DNA from: Rachicladosporium sp. CCFEE 5018
Lineage: Eukaryota; Ascomycota; Dothideomycetes; Cladosporiales; Cladosporiaceae
NCBI GenBank assembly: GCA_002077045.2
Contig: KZ111151.1
Coordinates: 62,001-126,000 of the forward strand
DNA: 64,000 nt
Reading direction: 5' to 3'
Shown here: positions 22,955 through 33,257 of the stretch, piece after piece
Layout of the letters: every line of letters begins with the position of its first letter
How positions within the stretch are numbered: position 1 is the stretch's first letter
Position numbers and translations under genes: made by a program
Notes under the pieces: model-generated
What the model was told of the DNA's origin: nothing
The model's database searches: none
The model's input: the letters and a program-made list of their open reading frames with translations, nothing else

Positions 22955-23378
22955 CAATTGCTAGCATAAATCACCATTGGTTGTATGTTGGTGGTAGCGT
23001 TCAGAAGTGGAGATGAAGTCGGGGGTGAATAAGCTCAAGATAAGGTTATGCTAGCGCAATTCTGGCCGGCAGTTGGAAATTTCTTATGCTTCTTTCGACA
23101 TGACCACGAGTGTAGGGTCTCGAGATGTTGCGTCGCGGAGAAGTAGGCGACTGTACTGTTATCTCAGCAGTGGGGTGAACCTCTCTCTCGCAGATCAGGC
23201 TGATCTCTCGCTGACGCAGCTCGGCTGGCAGGAGCATTGTCGAGGTACTGTCCAGTTCGGGGAACGTGTACCGCTCTTGCCATTTCATTGCAAAACTGAG
23301 CAGCTTGACTCATACAGAAAGACATACTCTTTGCCTCTCGTACTTTCTGCTGCGTGCACACCGAACTACTCCAGTGAG
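22955..23378. promoter_or_regulatory. Divergent intergenic region between mitochondrial-type gene and AFG2
   Basis: About 425 bp separate the two start codons, so both promoters must lie here. An in-frame TTG-initiated extension of the AFG2 frame reaches into this stretch but shows no conservation and was not taken as coding. No specific site is recognised. Confidence 0.5.
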
Positions 23379-25682
23379 ATGGCGGACAAGCAGTTCACTG
23401 TTCGCAAAGCACCTGCAGGGCTTAGGGAGGCCTACAGAGTTTTCCTCGACGCTGGCGCACTTACGAAGCTAGGTCTCGCTACCGGAACGCTGTGTGAGGT
23501 CCATCAGGATGATCTGGTCGGCATCGGTATCGCGTGGCGTGGCTCAGATTCGAGCAATAGCCCAAAGAACCCCCCAGTCCAGATGAGCGAGATCATGCGA
23601 GACACGTTCAGCTTCCAACTCGGCAAGAACGTCAGAATTCAGAAATCGACGCAGAAGATCACGGAAGCTGCAAGGATCGAGCTAATCGATGTCACGCCGT
23701 CAGAGTATGAAATAGACAGCGGATCATGGCAACATCGATGCATGACGGCTCTTTGTACGTGCCTTCCACCATGATGGAAGCTCTTTCACTGACTTGGTAC
23801 AGTCGACGACAACTGCGAAGCAGTTGCTGTTGGTATGACATTCGACGTTGCCGCGAAGAAAGGGCTTAGGAAGCGTTACTTTGTTGAGCACATCGAATCT
23901 CATGGTTCAGCACCTCAGTCAGGCCCAGCATTGTACACTGTTGGCGACAGCACCGAGCTTGTGTTCACTCAGGGAATGGGCAACCGCAACACGGAGATGT
24001 CTAGACAGCTCAACATCCGCCTGGACGCTGCGCGAATCGGCGGCCTGCAGGCACAGATCGAGGACCTCAACCGCCGCCTGACTGCTCTTTGCGGTGAGCT
24101 TCAAGATCGCAACGCTGGCATACTGCTACATGGCTACGAAGGTACGGGCAAGACTCTGCTATTGAACGAGTTGGCCCACAGCTTCGGACGTGAGAGAACA
24201 TTCCGACTCTTCGCTCGCCAGCTGCTGGGGACTGCGAGCGGGAACAGCAAGATTATTGACTCGACCTTCGGCGACGCTAGCGCAAGTCAGCCAAGTGTGA
24301 TTATCATCGACGATCTCCACGAGATGGCTGCCAGCGGAGATGCCCTACTCAAGCCGACCGCCGCAGCCCTTAGCTCCGCTATTGACAAAGTGCAAGGGAC
24401 CAGTGTCCTGGTCGTCGCTGCTGCACGGTCGATCTCAAGTGTGCAGAGTTGCTTGATCCCACACTTTTTGGACACATACGAATTGCCCATTCCAGACGCT
24501 GCCGCTCGACTGCAAATCATGAAGGTGCTACTCGGCCGTCGCGCCACCGAAGACATTTTGAAGAATGTGGCAGCTCGTACGCATGGCTTCACGGGTAGTG
24601 ACTTGAAAATACTGGTCGGCACCGCGAATGTGGCTGCACTCAAGCGCCATATCGACGAGGGCTGGGTCAGAGTTGATCTTCGTCCATCGCCCCAGTCCGA
24701 AGACACCTCGACAACACTGATTGATGGTGCAGCACACAGTCGGGTGGCGTCGTTAGACGATCGACAAGAAACGACTTCCAATGACTCCAACATCACTATG
24801 CCGGACCTCGAGGTAGCTCTCGCCAAAGTCCGTCCTACAGCGTTAAGAGAAATCATTCTCGAAGTACCCAAGGTAACCTGGGACGACATCGGTGGCTCGG
24901 AGACATTGAAAGCACGTTTCGATCAGATCATTGGCTGGCCACTATACCACGCTGGTGTCCTGGCGGAGTTCAATCGCACCAACTGGCAGAAGAGCGTACT
25001 CCTCTACGGCCCTCCGGGTTGCTCCAAGACCATGACAGCACAAGCTGTAGCAAACACATACGGGCTCAATTTCCTGGCCGTCAAAGGTGCCGAGCTCCTG
25101 AGTATGTACGTCGGAGAATCCGAGCGTGCTGTCAGGGAGATCTTCCGCAAAGCCAAAGCAGCCGCGCCCAGTATCATCTTCTTTGACGAGATTGATGCTG
25201 TCGGCTCGAGCCGTGATGCAGGCGGGAACGGCGATCTGCACGTGCTAACGACGCTACTGAACGAGATGGATGGCTTCACGAGACTCAAGGGCGTTCAGGT
25301 CATGGCGGCCACGAATAAGCCAGAATCGTTGGATCCGGCATTGCTGCGCCCTGGTCGGTTCGACGCTCATTTCTACCTGGCGCCACCGCACGAGGACGCA
25401 CGGCGCGACATCATCGAGTTGCAATTGAAGGGTATACAGAGGTCAAGCGGCCTCGATACGGCTATGCTAGCACGAGCAATGGACGGTTTCTCCGGGGCGG
25501 AGGTGGTGGGTATCTGTGATTTAGCAGTGGAGGCTGTGATAGCACGAGCTATTAGTAGCTCTGGTGAGAGATGCGTGACAGCAGCGGACTTTGAAGCAGC
25601 GATTGGAGCATCATCACGTGGAATCACGGGGGAGATGTTGGAAGTGTACGACAACTTCCGGGCCCGCGGCAAGCGTGCGTAA
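23379..25682 (+). CDS. AFG2: AFG2/Drg1-type AAA ATPase (ribosome biogenesis)
   Basis: Exons 23379-23754 and 23803-25682 encode 751 residues. An N-terminal Cdc48-like substrate domain precedes two AAA modules. The second module is canonical: Walker A GPPGCSKT (about 528-535), Walker B IIFFDEID (about 586), ATNKPESLDPALLRPGRFDA with arginine fingers. The Cys in GPPGCSKT is the hallmark of the Afg2/SPATA5 group. The first module has Walker A GYEGTGKT (about 236-243) but Walker B reads IIIDDLHE, and the region expected to carry the sensor Asn and arginine fingers reads AAARSISSVQSCLIPHF. It therefore looks catalytically weakened. Afg2 removes Rlp24 from cytoplasmic pre-60S particles. Assignment rests on the second module and overall length. 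Confidence 0.88.
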
Positions 25683-26673
25683 AGAGGGGTGAAGTAGCTG
25701 TCTCTCAGAGAAGTTTGGCCCTTTTTTGTGCATCTACAGGTGGACCCACAGCAGCCGATTTTGGAGAGGAGTGTCGCGGAGAGGCCTGTGACTGTTTGCA
25801 TGGGCACTTGGTGTACTCGCTCCTCCGGACATGTAAGACGCTCCCTGTGCTACCATTAATGTCCTTACAGAAGCGATAAATTGTAGCGCAAATTCGCTGT
25901 GAGACAGCGCCTTTCTCTTAGGAGACAGAAGTCATAGTCTCTCACAGGTCAAACATATAGTTCTTGCTGCAGCGGTCACACGTACAGCAGCGTTGAGCGC
26001 GTTCGTAATACAAGAAGAATCCGAAGTAGTGTTTCTTCACTAAGCCTCTCGTACGCATTACCGGGTAGTTCCATCGTAGCAGGGAAGTCGATATCATCTC
26101 GAGGAACATGCAAACGGAGCGGAGACGGGGATTCAAGAAGTCATTGTCGCAGTGATGTGGATGCCAAATCTGTAAGCGTGGGAGAAGAGAAGTACTACCT
26201 GTGCATACATATGCTGCAATGTGTATCCTCGTACGGCTCCCAGGAGCGATTTATGCTCACATCTGTCGTAGTCCTCGCAACTGTGAGAGCCTCGACAACC
26301 AATCTTCACGTGAACAGTTTCATCGGGACAGCTTGATAATCCCCATCACTACCGTCCGTGCCTCTCCGATAGTCGATGTCGACAAAGACTATGTAGCCCG
26401 CACTGGGATCGGTATCGCATCTCTCCTGCGGGAAATTCAAGGAGGCTGACGCTGCTGGGGCACATTTGAGCCCATCGACATGCGCAGAAGGCACTTTAAG
26501 CTTGTTTCGCGACGATGTGTGTGCGCCAGGAGAATGCCACGGAGTTCGAGAGGACACTCCATGAGCCTGCGCGTTCGACTAGGCTCCACCGGTTGCGGAG
26601 GTACGCGAAGTTGAAGCTATTTCATTGTCCGTCCCGAAGTATTCTTGCTTTCGTATGCCGTGGGTCTGGCACA
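25683..26673. other. Intergenic, about 1 kb, no supported gene
   Basis: The longest minus-strand frame (25942-26136, ATG inside, ending in a Cys-rich RCCTCDRCSKNYMFDL) is too short and isolated to call. Plus-strand frames at 26201-26757 show no conserved features. No tRNA-like cloverleaf was recognised by eye. Confidence 0.4.
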
Positions 26674-27632
26674 TCACACAAGCTGCTGATTGATCAAAGT
26701 CCCACTGTCGCAGTTGATGGGGTTCCCCGCACCAAAAGCGAAGTTTCCGTCGCTTGAGTTTGTTGTCTGCCAGCCTGATCATAGGGTTAGCGAAACCGTA
26801 CCGTCATAGCGAACAGCGAGTCCATTGCAGCAATACTCACTAAAACACTGCCCGGGGAAGTCGTTGGGCGCGTTACATTCCTCCAACATACAGCATTACA
26901 GATCGGACTTTGACTCTTCGCGATCTGCGCCTTGTTCTGCACGTTGTATTCGGCGCAAAGGCCAATGCACTCGTCCAGAGATGATGTCCGCTGATTGATT
27001 TCAAAAGTGCCTGCGATGGCGAACATTGCCTTCTCACAGAACTTGCGGAACACCATTGGGGCATCTGGTGAGGGATAGGCGTAGAGCGTGTTGTTGGAAG
27101 ACGGACAATCGCGGAGCAGGGTACTCGTGCCCTCGGGAACCTGGGTCGTCGTCAATGACGGTGTAGACGTCGTGACTGATGCGTCCGGTGTTGTAGACCC
27201 TGTCGTGAAAGCGGGCGGACTTGTGGCCGTCGTTGACTGGATGGAGGCGCTCGATGTGGCAATGCTCGTTGCTGCGCTCTGCGATGTTGGCCGCGAGCGC
27301 ACGCTGACTCCAACACCTGCTCCGACTCCCGCGCCAACGATCAGGGCCGCCACAACCGCAAGCGCAACCCAGAATGCTCCCAATGAAAGTCCACATATGC
27401 GATGTGGCTTCTGGCTAGGCTGAGGGTCTGTCTTGAAGCCGACGGGTGCTGGGTGCTTCTCGACATTGCCACCATGTGTATCAACCTCGAGCGACGGTGC
27501 TACGCCGTCTGATGCGGCCAAAATCTTCCAGGGCTGCTCGTGTTCCAGTGCATCGTATCGAGCGGTCTTCGGAAGATTGGAATACTCGAGTGCTTCAGGG
27601 TACGCCGATTGAGGAGAAAGGTTGTGGTTCAT
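26674..27632 (-). pseudogene. Single-pass membrane protein with Cys-rich C terminus, frameshifted
   Basis: Exons 26841-27632 and 26674-26774 are joined by a 66-nt intron. The protein has a cytosolic N terminus of about 82 residues, one membrane segment (LGAFWVALAVVAALIVGAG), and a Ser/Thr-rich stalk. Its Cys-rich outer domain contains CIGLCAEYNVQNKAQIA and CNAVCWRN. Beyond that point the conserved continuation (NAPNDFPGQCF, then after the intron WQTTNSSDGNF and CDSGTLINQ) is in another frame. One base must be gained near 26874-26880 to restore reading. Without it the frame runs to a stop at 26787. This domain plan is common among uncharacterised filamentous-fungal surface proteins. The lesion may be a true mutation or a base-call error. 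Start is the ATG at 27630-27632. Confidence 0.6.
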
Positions 27633-28230
27633 CCCGGAATGGACACGAAGCTTGTGTCTTGTGAAGTAGGGACTTCGAGCCCAGAGAAGACGCCGACATC
27701 ATGAGTGTTAGTGCAAATTGGGCCAAGATCGTTGTGCCCGTGCGATGCTCTCGGTTTCCGGTGAACAATGTTCAGCGCATCTCCAGTGGGCCGTCCTTCA
27801 ATAATATATAGGCAGGGATCACGGGTAGCCAGGAAATGAAACATCACGATTGGTCACTCATGCCTGTCGGGGACGGCGAGAATTGGCCGTATCCATGGTC
27901 GAGGCGGCATTGGCCATCGGCGAGGATCTCACGGAAATCGACGCCCCTGCGGCCTCTCGATCTACCCAGATTGGTGTGCATTTCTCCTGGGAGATGAGAT
28001 CCTAGGGGGCGTGGGAGTGTTGTGATTGATGAGGCTCTGCTCACATGGCAATCCGGGGAGCGGGCGGCTTGACGGGCGGTGACGCAGGGACAAAGCAACC
28101 CACCTCGAAGTGACACCTCCAGGCGATGACATTATTATGATAGCTGACATCTGCCATTCTCTACGATTACCTATACAACTACTCACTTGCTCCACCCCTA
28201 CCCTGCTGATCATCAACACCCACCGCAACC
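27633..28230. promoter_or_regulatory. Divergent intergenic region upstream of YKT6
   Basis: About 600 bp between the start codons of the membrane-protein gene and YKT6. A TATATA-like run (AATAATATATAGG) sits at about 27800, on the side of the membrane-protein gene. No other site is recognised. Confidence 0.45.
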
Positions 28231-28971
28231 ATGAAGATCCTCTACATCGGCGTACTTCCTCCCCATCCTCCCCAGCCCACACCCCCCCCTCACTGACAAT
28301 CCCCCGTCAGATCCTCAAAAACACCTCCAAACCCGCCCTCGAACTCTGCGCCGAACGTGATCTCTCCTCCTACTCCCGCTTCACCCGCACAAGCGTCGGA
28401 GAATTCATGTCCCTCTTCAGCAAAACCGTGGCCGAACGAACAAAACCCTCCCAACGCCAAGACATCGAAGAGCAATCCTACACCTTCCACGCCTACGGCC
28501 GCACAGAAGGCGTCGCGGGCATAATAATAAGCGATCACGAGTACCCCGCGCTCGTAGCGCACCAACTGCTGTCCAAGATACTGGATGAGTTTCTAGCGCG
28601 GTACCCGAAGACGGCGATTGAGGCTACGAGGGAAGGCGGCGGCCTGGTCTTCCCGGAGCTGAAGGGGTATATTGAGAAGTATCAGGACCCTGCGGCGGCG
28701 GATAGCGTTATGCGGATTCAGAAGGAGCTGGACGAGACGAAGATTGTGCTGCATAAGACTATTGAGAGTGTGCTTGAACGAGGTACGTCCGTTCTCGTCT
28801 TGCTGTACGATGATGATGAGGGGCGAGAGTGTGGGACAAGAGTGCTGATCATGCGATTGTACAGGCGAGAAGATCGATTCACTGGTTGCCAAGTCTGATG
28901 GGCTGAGCGCGCAGAGCAAGATGTTCTATACCCAGGCCAAGAAGCAGAATTCCTGCTGCTCGGTAATGTAG
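28231..28971 (+). CDS. YKT6: v-SNARE Ykt6
   Basis: Three exons (28231-28251, 28311-28782, 28865-28971) encode 199 residues, the usual Ykt6 length. The first exon is only seven codons (MKILYIG). The longin domain follows (ALELCAERDLSSYSRF, EEQSYTFHAYGRTEG), then the R-SNARE helix (QKELDETKIVLHKTIESVLE, RGEKIDSLVAKSDGLS) with the central Arg at RGE. The C terminus is CCSVM: the first Cys is the expected palmitoylation site and CSVM fits a CaaX prenylation box. Ykt6 is lipid-anchored and acts in Golgi, vacuole and autophagosome fusion. No abnormality is seen. The intron 2 splice GTACGT...ACAG restores the SNARE frame exactly. Confidence 0.97.
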
Positions 28972-29632
28972 ATTGATGATAGATGGTAATGCGATACGAT
29001 TTCTGGCACTCCTTGTGTACACGCGCACACACAATGCTGGCTGACAGCAGCGACTGCGTCCTCGAACGACCACGGCCCAACTCGAGCTGCGGGGACGGCA
29101 TTGTGGCAGCCAGTCGTTGCACTGCCGCTGAACGGAGAAGAGGAACGTGCTGCGAATCGAAGTCTCCCGGAGCATGGCATCTCACCGATACCACATCCGG
29201 TCAACGGCATTGCCGACTAGCTGTGTACGAGCACAGATAGTCTCAGACGCCCGGAATAGTCAGTTCCTACGGTAAGGTTTTCACTGCATCACGTGACATT
29301 TGAGGACACGATGACTGACGGCTAGTGGCACATCTCTGCTGACCGAACCTTAATGCTCTCATGATAGCAGAAGACGGTACGTTGGTTTCAAAGATGGCGT
29401 CCTCTGAGGACGTCTGATCATGGTCCGCCTTCATATCGCACGTACTCCCTTGCCTCCCCTCGCTCACTTCCGTCACACGAAGTGCTCACTTTCAAGGTAC
29501 TCTCAACATCGCATCATCACTTCAGACCACTCTCATCACAGGTAACCAACTACACCACATCATCACTTCGAACTACGCTCACAACACAAGACCATATCCA
29601 CCTCACGACAACCCAACTCACCAAGACCAAAT
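28972..29632. other. Intergenic, nothing recognised
   Basis: About 660 bp between YKT6 and the next ORF. A TCACGTGA palindrome is present near 29288. The stretch from 29500 to the ATG is rich in CATCAC/ACCA runs, typical of a C/A-rich fungal 5' leader. No gene is supported. Confidence 0.45.
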
Positions 29633-30241
29633 ATGTCTTCGCATTACACCCCTTCAATGACCTTCGAGTACATCTCCCCCTGCCAATTAGCGATGTCAGA
29701 CATCAGCTCCCTCATCTCCATCGGCTCGATCTCGACGCTCAATCTCCCTGGCCCAGCCATAAGTCTCGACATCCTCACTCCCCGGACCTCAGTCTCCTCC
29801 GAGATGTCCCTCAACACCATCTCAGAGATCCGTTCGAATGGCTCTCGTCGCGATGTCGTGGATCTGGAGAGAGCCTATGAGCATGAGCTCTTTCATATTG
29901 ACTCACTGGAACTGTATCGATGCCGCGCTAGGTTGCCGGAGGGGAGTGTTGCATCATGTCGGTATCATAAGACATGTTTTGTTAAGGCCATTTCGAAGGC
30001 ATTCAAGGGGATTCTCAAAGGAGGGTTCTGCCGAGCGAAAACTGGACGTAGGGCCGCGGCGAAGTGTGGGGAGTGTGTTAAGTGGGAGGGGAGTGAATGG
30101 TACGACAGTGAGAAGGGCTACGAGGACGAATGTGAGGGTTGTGAAGGGGAGGGTTCGCAAGTGAGCACTAGGCCAGTGAGTCCTTGGCTTGAGTTGGAGG
30201 AGACGACTTGGGAGGAGAGGAAGGAGGATGCGAGGTGGTAA
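29633..30241 (+). CDS. Small hypothetical protein, Cys-rich basic centre
   Basis: An intronless frame of 202 residues opens at an ATG preceded by CCAAAT and ends in TAA. The N-terminal 80 residues are Ser/Ile-rich and uncharged. The middle has CRARLPEGSVASCRYHKTC and a basic helix KAISKAFKGILKGGFCR. The C-terminal part is strongly acidic with regularly placed cysteines (KCGECVKWEG, DECEGCEGEG). No signal peptide or membrane helix is seen. It resembles small lineage-specific Dothideomycete proteins, and I do not know a function. The plausible leader and the cysteine pattern support coding more than length alone. Confidence 0.55.
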   Translation: MSSHYTPSMTFEYISPCQLAMSDISSLISIGSISTLNLPGPAISLDILTPRTSVSSEMSLNTISEIRSNGSRRDVVDLERAYEHELFHIDSLELYRCRARLPEGSVASCRYHKTCFVKAISKAFKGILKGGFCRAKTGRRAAAKCGECVKWEGSEWYDSEKGYEDECEGCEGEGSQVSTRPVSPWLELEETTWEERKEDARW

Positions 30242-30517
30242 AGTGTTGGGAGTGAGGGCTTGAGGAACGATGGAGGGGAGATTTCAGGATAAGGTGAGCA
30301 TGGCGATGGGATCAGAATGAGATGTCTTGCGAAGCAAAGTGGTGTGTAGTGCACATCGCATTCGCAAAACGGAGCTGCCTGCTCTTGCCAAGCCATGTAC
30401 ACCTGTATCTATGTACATCATAACATGACTTTAGTCATATCATTTCCGCGGCGTGCCGGACCGCGACGTATATGTGTGTATCGCAATCGTTTGATCGATC
30501 TTCTCATTTCGAGCTGA

Positions 30518-31536
30518 CTAACATTGTCGTGTGCCTGGATTGTGACTGTAGTCAAATCCTATGAGCAAAGCCCGGTAATGCAACACAGCTCCGAGCACGG
30601 CACACGCGTGAAAGATCTGATGTGATGCGCCGAAAACGTCAAACGTGCCAGGCGTGAAGCGTTCTGGAATGCGAAACTGATGGTACCCAGGTCAGCGATA
30701 GGCTTCCTATGGGAAGCATCGCCATCACGTACACAATATACTAACGCGCCTGCGAGATAGCTGACACCCTCCCAGCGTAAGACCTCCCAGCCGATCATTT
30801 CATTGACCCTGGGTCGGCCCCATCGCTGCGCGACGTGGTTCATTGGCAAGATACCGTAGCAGCCGATAAGTACGAACAACACTGCCCTCACATTTCGCCA
30901 ACTGTGATGTCGGAACCTGGGTAGCGTGCAGAACAGCCCACACAGAGCGCTGATCACGATGATCTGGAAATGTCAGATCAGCAAGCACCTTCGATCACGA
31001 GAGGAAACACGCACCCCTCCAGAGTAAGCCAGCCACCAAGCTCTATCGCAATAGAAGCCATAGTACGCCCCAGACACGATCGTCGCACTGATCAAGCCAA
31101 AGACTCCATACAAGTCGAACAGCAACCACTTCCCATTAGCCTCCGCCGAATGATTCGCAAACAAATGGAACAGTGCACTGCTTCCAAAGCATCCCGCTGC
31201 TGCTGCGAAAAACACCCCGAACACCAACACATCATTGAACTCCGAGGTCGAATACCGCGTTAGTACGTCATTAAACGTCTGCACCGCCCAACCCAAAAAC
31301 ACGACCGATGCGATTAGGTGCGTGTAGATGTTTGAGGTCTGGTTATGCAGGTACCCGAGACTGGCAAAGCAGGCTGCGTAGGATTGCGAGACCGCGCGGT
31401 AGTGGCCCATGATGTGTTCATTGTTTTCGAGTTGCCAGAATGCGGCTTCGGAGCGGGTGTGGATGAGTTTTGGTCTGATTGGTCGTCGTGTTGCTCTTGG
31501 AGAGGTGGATCCTGGGACTGATGGCTTTCTCGTCAT
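30518..31536 (-). CDS. PAQR/hemolysin-III family receptor (Izh/adiponectin-receptor-like)
   Basis: Exons 31015-31536, 30733-30963 and 30518-30676 encode 303 residues. The N-terminal cytosolic part leads into SLGYLHNQTSNIYTHLIAS, the diagnostic PAQR entry to helix 1. Seven hydrophobic segments follow. The metal-site residues are in place: SALFHLFANHS after helix 2 (zinc-binding His) and GASHQIFHACAV near the C terminus (paired His). The third exon was found only by splicing: a GTACGT donor after ALVYC joins RIPERFTPGTFDVFGASHQ in frame. Fungal Izh proteins influence membrane sterol and zinc homeostasis. The gene is divergent from a lysophospholipid acyltransferase gene across 282 bp with a palindromic double CACGTG element. 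Confidence 0.9.
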
Positions 31537-31818
31537 CACATCCTGGGAGGATGGTGATGTCTGGACGAAGCACCAAATGCCGCGAAAAGAGCAACGTGGT
31601 GTTGTTGACCACGCGCTTGGCGACACGCACGCCCAGAGCCGGCCGCACCTCCCGAATTGGGACCGACAGCCGTAAATCAATATTCAAAAGCCTAGAACAA
31701 TAAACACGTGGGTTTTCCACGTGTAAAAGAAGAGCTAGCCCGGAAACTTGGCTCGGCCTCACAGATGCACCGACGGCATCCGTCGGTTGGCACCTGTATC
31801 ACTCTCACAGCGCGTGCC
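31537..31818. promoter_or_regulatory. Shared bidirectional promoter of PAQR and acyltransferase genes
   Basis: Only 282 bp separate the two divergent start codons, so control elements are probably shared. The inverted repeat at 31704-31724 lies near the middle. Confidence 0.6.
31704..31724. promoter_or_regulatory. Inverted repeat carrying two CACGTG E-boxes
   Basis: The arms ACACGTGG (31704-31711) and CCACGTGT (31717-31724) are perfect reverse complements around a 5-bp GTTTT spacer. Each contains the palindrome CACGTG, the core site of bHLH factors such as Cbf1 and the SREBP/Tye7 group. The position in a short divergent promoter between two membrane-lipid genes makes a regulatory role plausible. 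The factor is not known. Confidence 0.55.
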
Positions 31819-33212
31819 ATGACCGATGTCGATGGTAACACCGCCATGCGGTCTCCTCGCAAGACTGGCCCACCGGTCGGAAATGATGTGGTTAGAGGAC
31901 CAGACACCCGCAATCTCAAGACTCGAGGTTTGCGTCTGGCGATTATCACCATCGCAGACTACGTTCAGTGCGCGGTCGTGCTGCTCAGCGCCGCCGCCGT
32001 AACCATATGGTGAGTTCTATCATGTCTCTGCCGTATGGGCTGTTACCGACGGGAGGGCTGAAGTTAGGTTTCACAACCAGCCTCCATGTGCAACAATGGC
32101 TTGGTCTGCCACTCCGGCTTGTCGGTCCCTCTTGGTCACACGCATGGCAGGCCGCTGTAAAAGCACGCACTGCTCTGCTATTGCTCGGACTTAACCAATG
32201 GCGAGCACCTGTCTCTGCTAGAAATACCTGGGACGCGAGCCTGGATGGTCAGATACGCCAGACAGCGGAAGGTAGTGTCACTTTCGACTTTCCGCGGCGC
32301 CTCGTCATGATCGCGAATCACCAGGTAGCCGGCTGATAACGTCCCTGTCGCTCTGGTGTTTGCTGACTTCAGGACCCGTAGCTCTACACCGACTGGCTCG
32401 TCCTCTGGTGGAGCGCATACACAGCCGGACACCACGGCCATTTTTACATTGTGCTCAAAGATGCTCTCGGAAAGATCCCGATGATCGGTAGCGGCATTAG
32501 ATTCTTTTGCTGGATCCTTCTCAGCCGGCGCTGGGAGAGCGACAAGTCAAGTCTTGAGCGCGGCTTGGCACATCTTTCCAAGGCTAGCATGCCGATGTGG
32601 CTGCTGATCTTTCCCGAGGGCACGAACCTGACGAAGAGGTCTGCAGCAATAAGTCGGAAATGGGCCGAGAAGAATGGTTTGTCGTGTTCCGATCTCACTT
32701 TGTTACCACGGTCCAGAGGTCTTCTGGCATGTCTGCAGGGTCTCGAAGGAACTGTGGAGTGGGTATACGATTGTACTATCGCATATGATGGTATCCCGTA
32801 AGCATTCTCTAAGTCCAGATCCCACGTTGCGCTCAGCTCACCACCATCTAGTCGAGGTCAAGACGGTCAAGATCTCTTCAACCTCAAGACGTTGTACGTC
32901 CAGGGCCGACCAGCGCCTTTCACACATGCGCACTGGCGGCGATTCGCCATCAATGAGATACCGCTACGCGACGCCGAAGCGTTCGATCGCTGGTTGCTGA
33001 AACGATGGGCAGAGAAAGGCGAATTGCTCGAGCACTTCCGCGCTCATGGTGGGTTTCCAGACACTCAGAGGAGCATCACCTCAAGTGTCGAGCTCCGCAG
33101 CCCGTTCGAGATGCTGCAGATCCTGACAGGCGTGGTTGCTGTGATAGCGGGCTGGCTGATGCTGCGATTCGCTTGGAGCAGCATCGTGTCTCTCGCCAAT
33201 GAAGTGACATAG
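31819..33212 (+). CDS. PlsC-type lysophospholipid acyltransferase (CST26-like)
   Basis: Four exons (31819-32009, 32081-32324, 32382-32807 minus ten bases, i.e. ending 32797, and 32852-33212) encode 403 residues. A membrane segment is near VQCAVVLLSAAAVTI. Catalytic block I, N-H-x4-D, is assembled across intron 2 (ANHQ then LYTDWLVLWW). GHFYIVLKDALGKIPMIG corresponds to block II and LLIFPEGTN to block III. C-terminal hydrophobic helices follow (LTGVVAVIAGWLMLRF). The order matches fungal Cst26/Psi1 and animal AGPAT3-5/LCLAT1 proteins, ER enzymes that acylate lysophosphatidic acid or lysophosphatidylinositol. The acyl and head-group preference is not readable. Intron 1 (acceptor ACCAG) is the least certain junction. 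Confidence 0.85.
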
Positions 33213-33257
33213 CAACAGACTGTGGTATCCAGGACAATCACATCCATATGACCTTGT

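Noticed and set aside
25942..26136. Short minus-strand ORF with a Cys-rich end (RCCTCDRCSKN)
   Set aside because: The frame is only about 64 codons, its listed start is not ATG, and no splice partner or signal peptide is visible.
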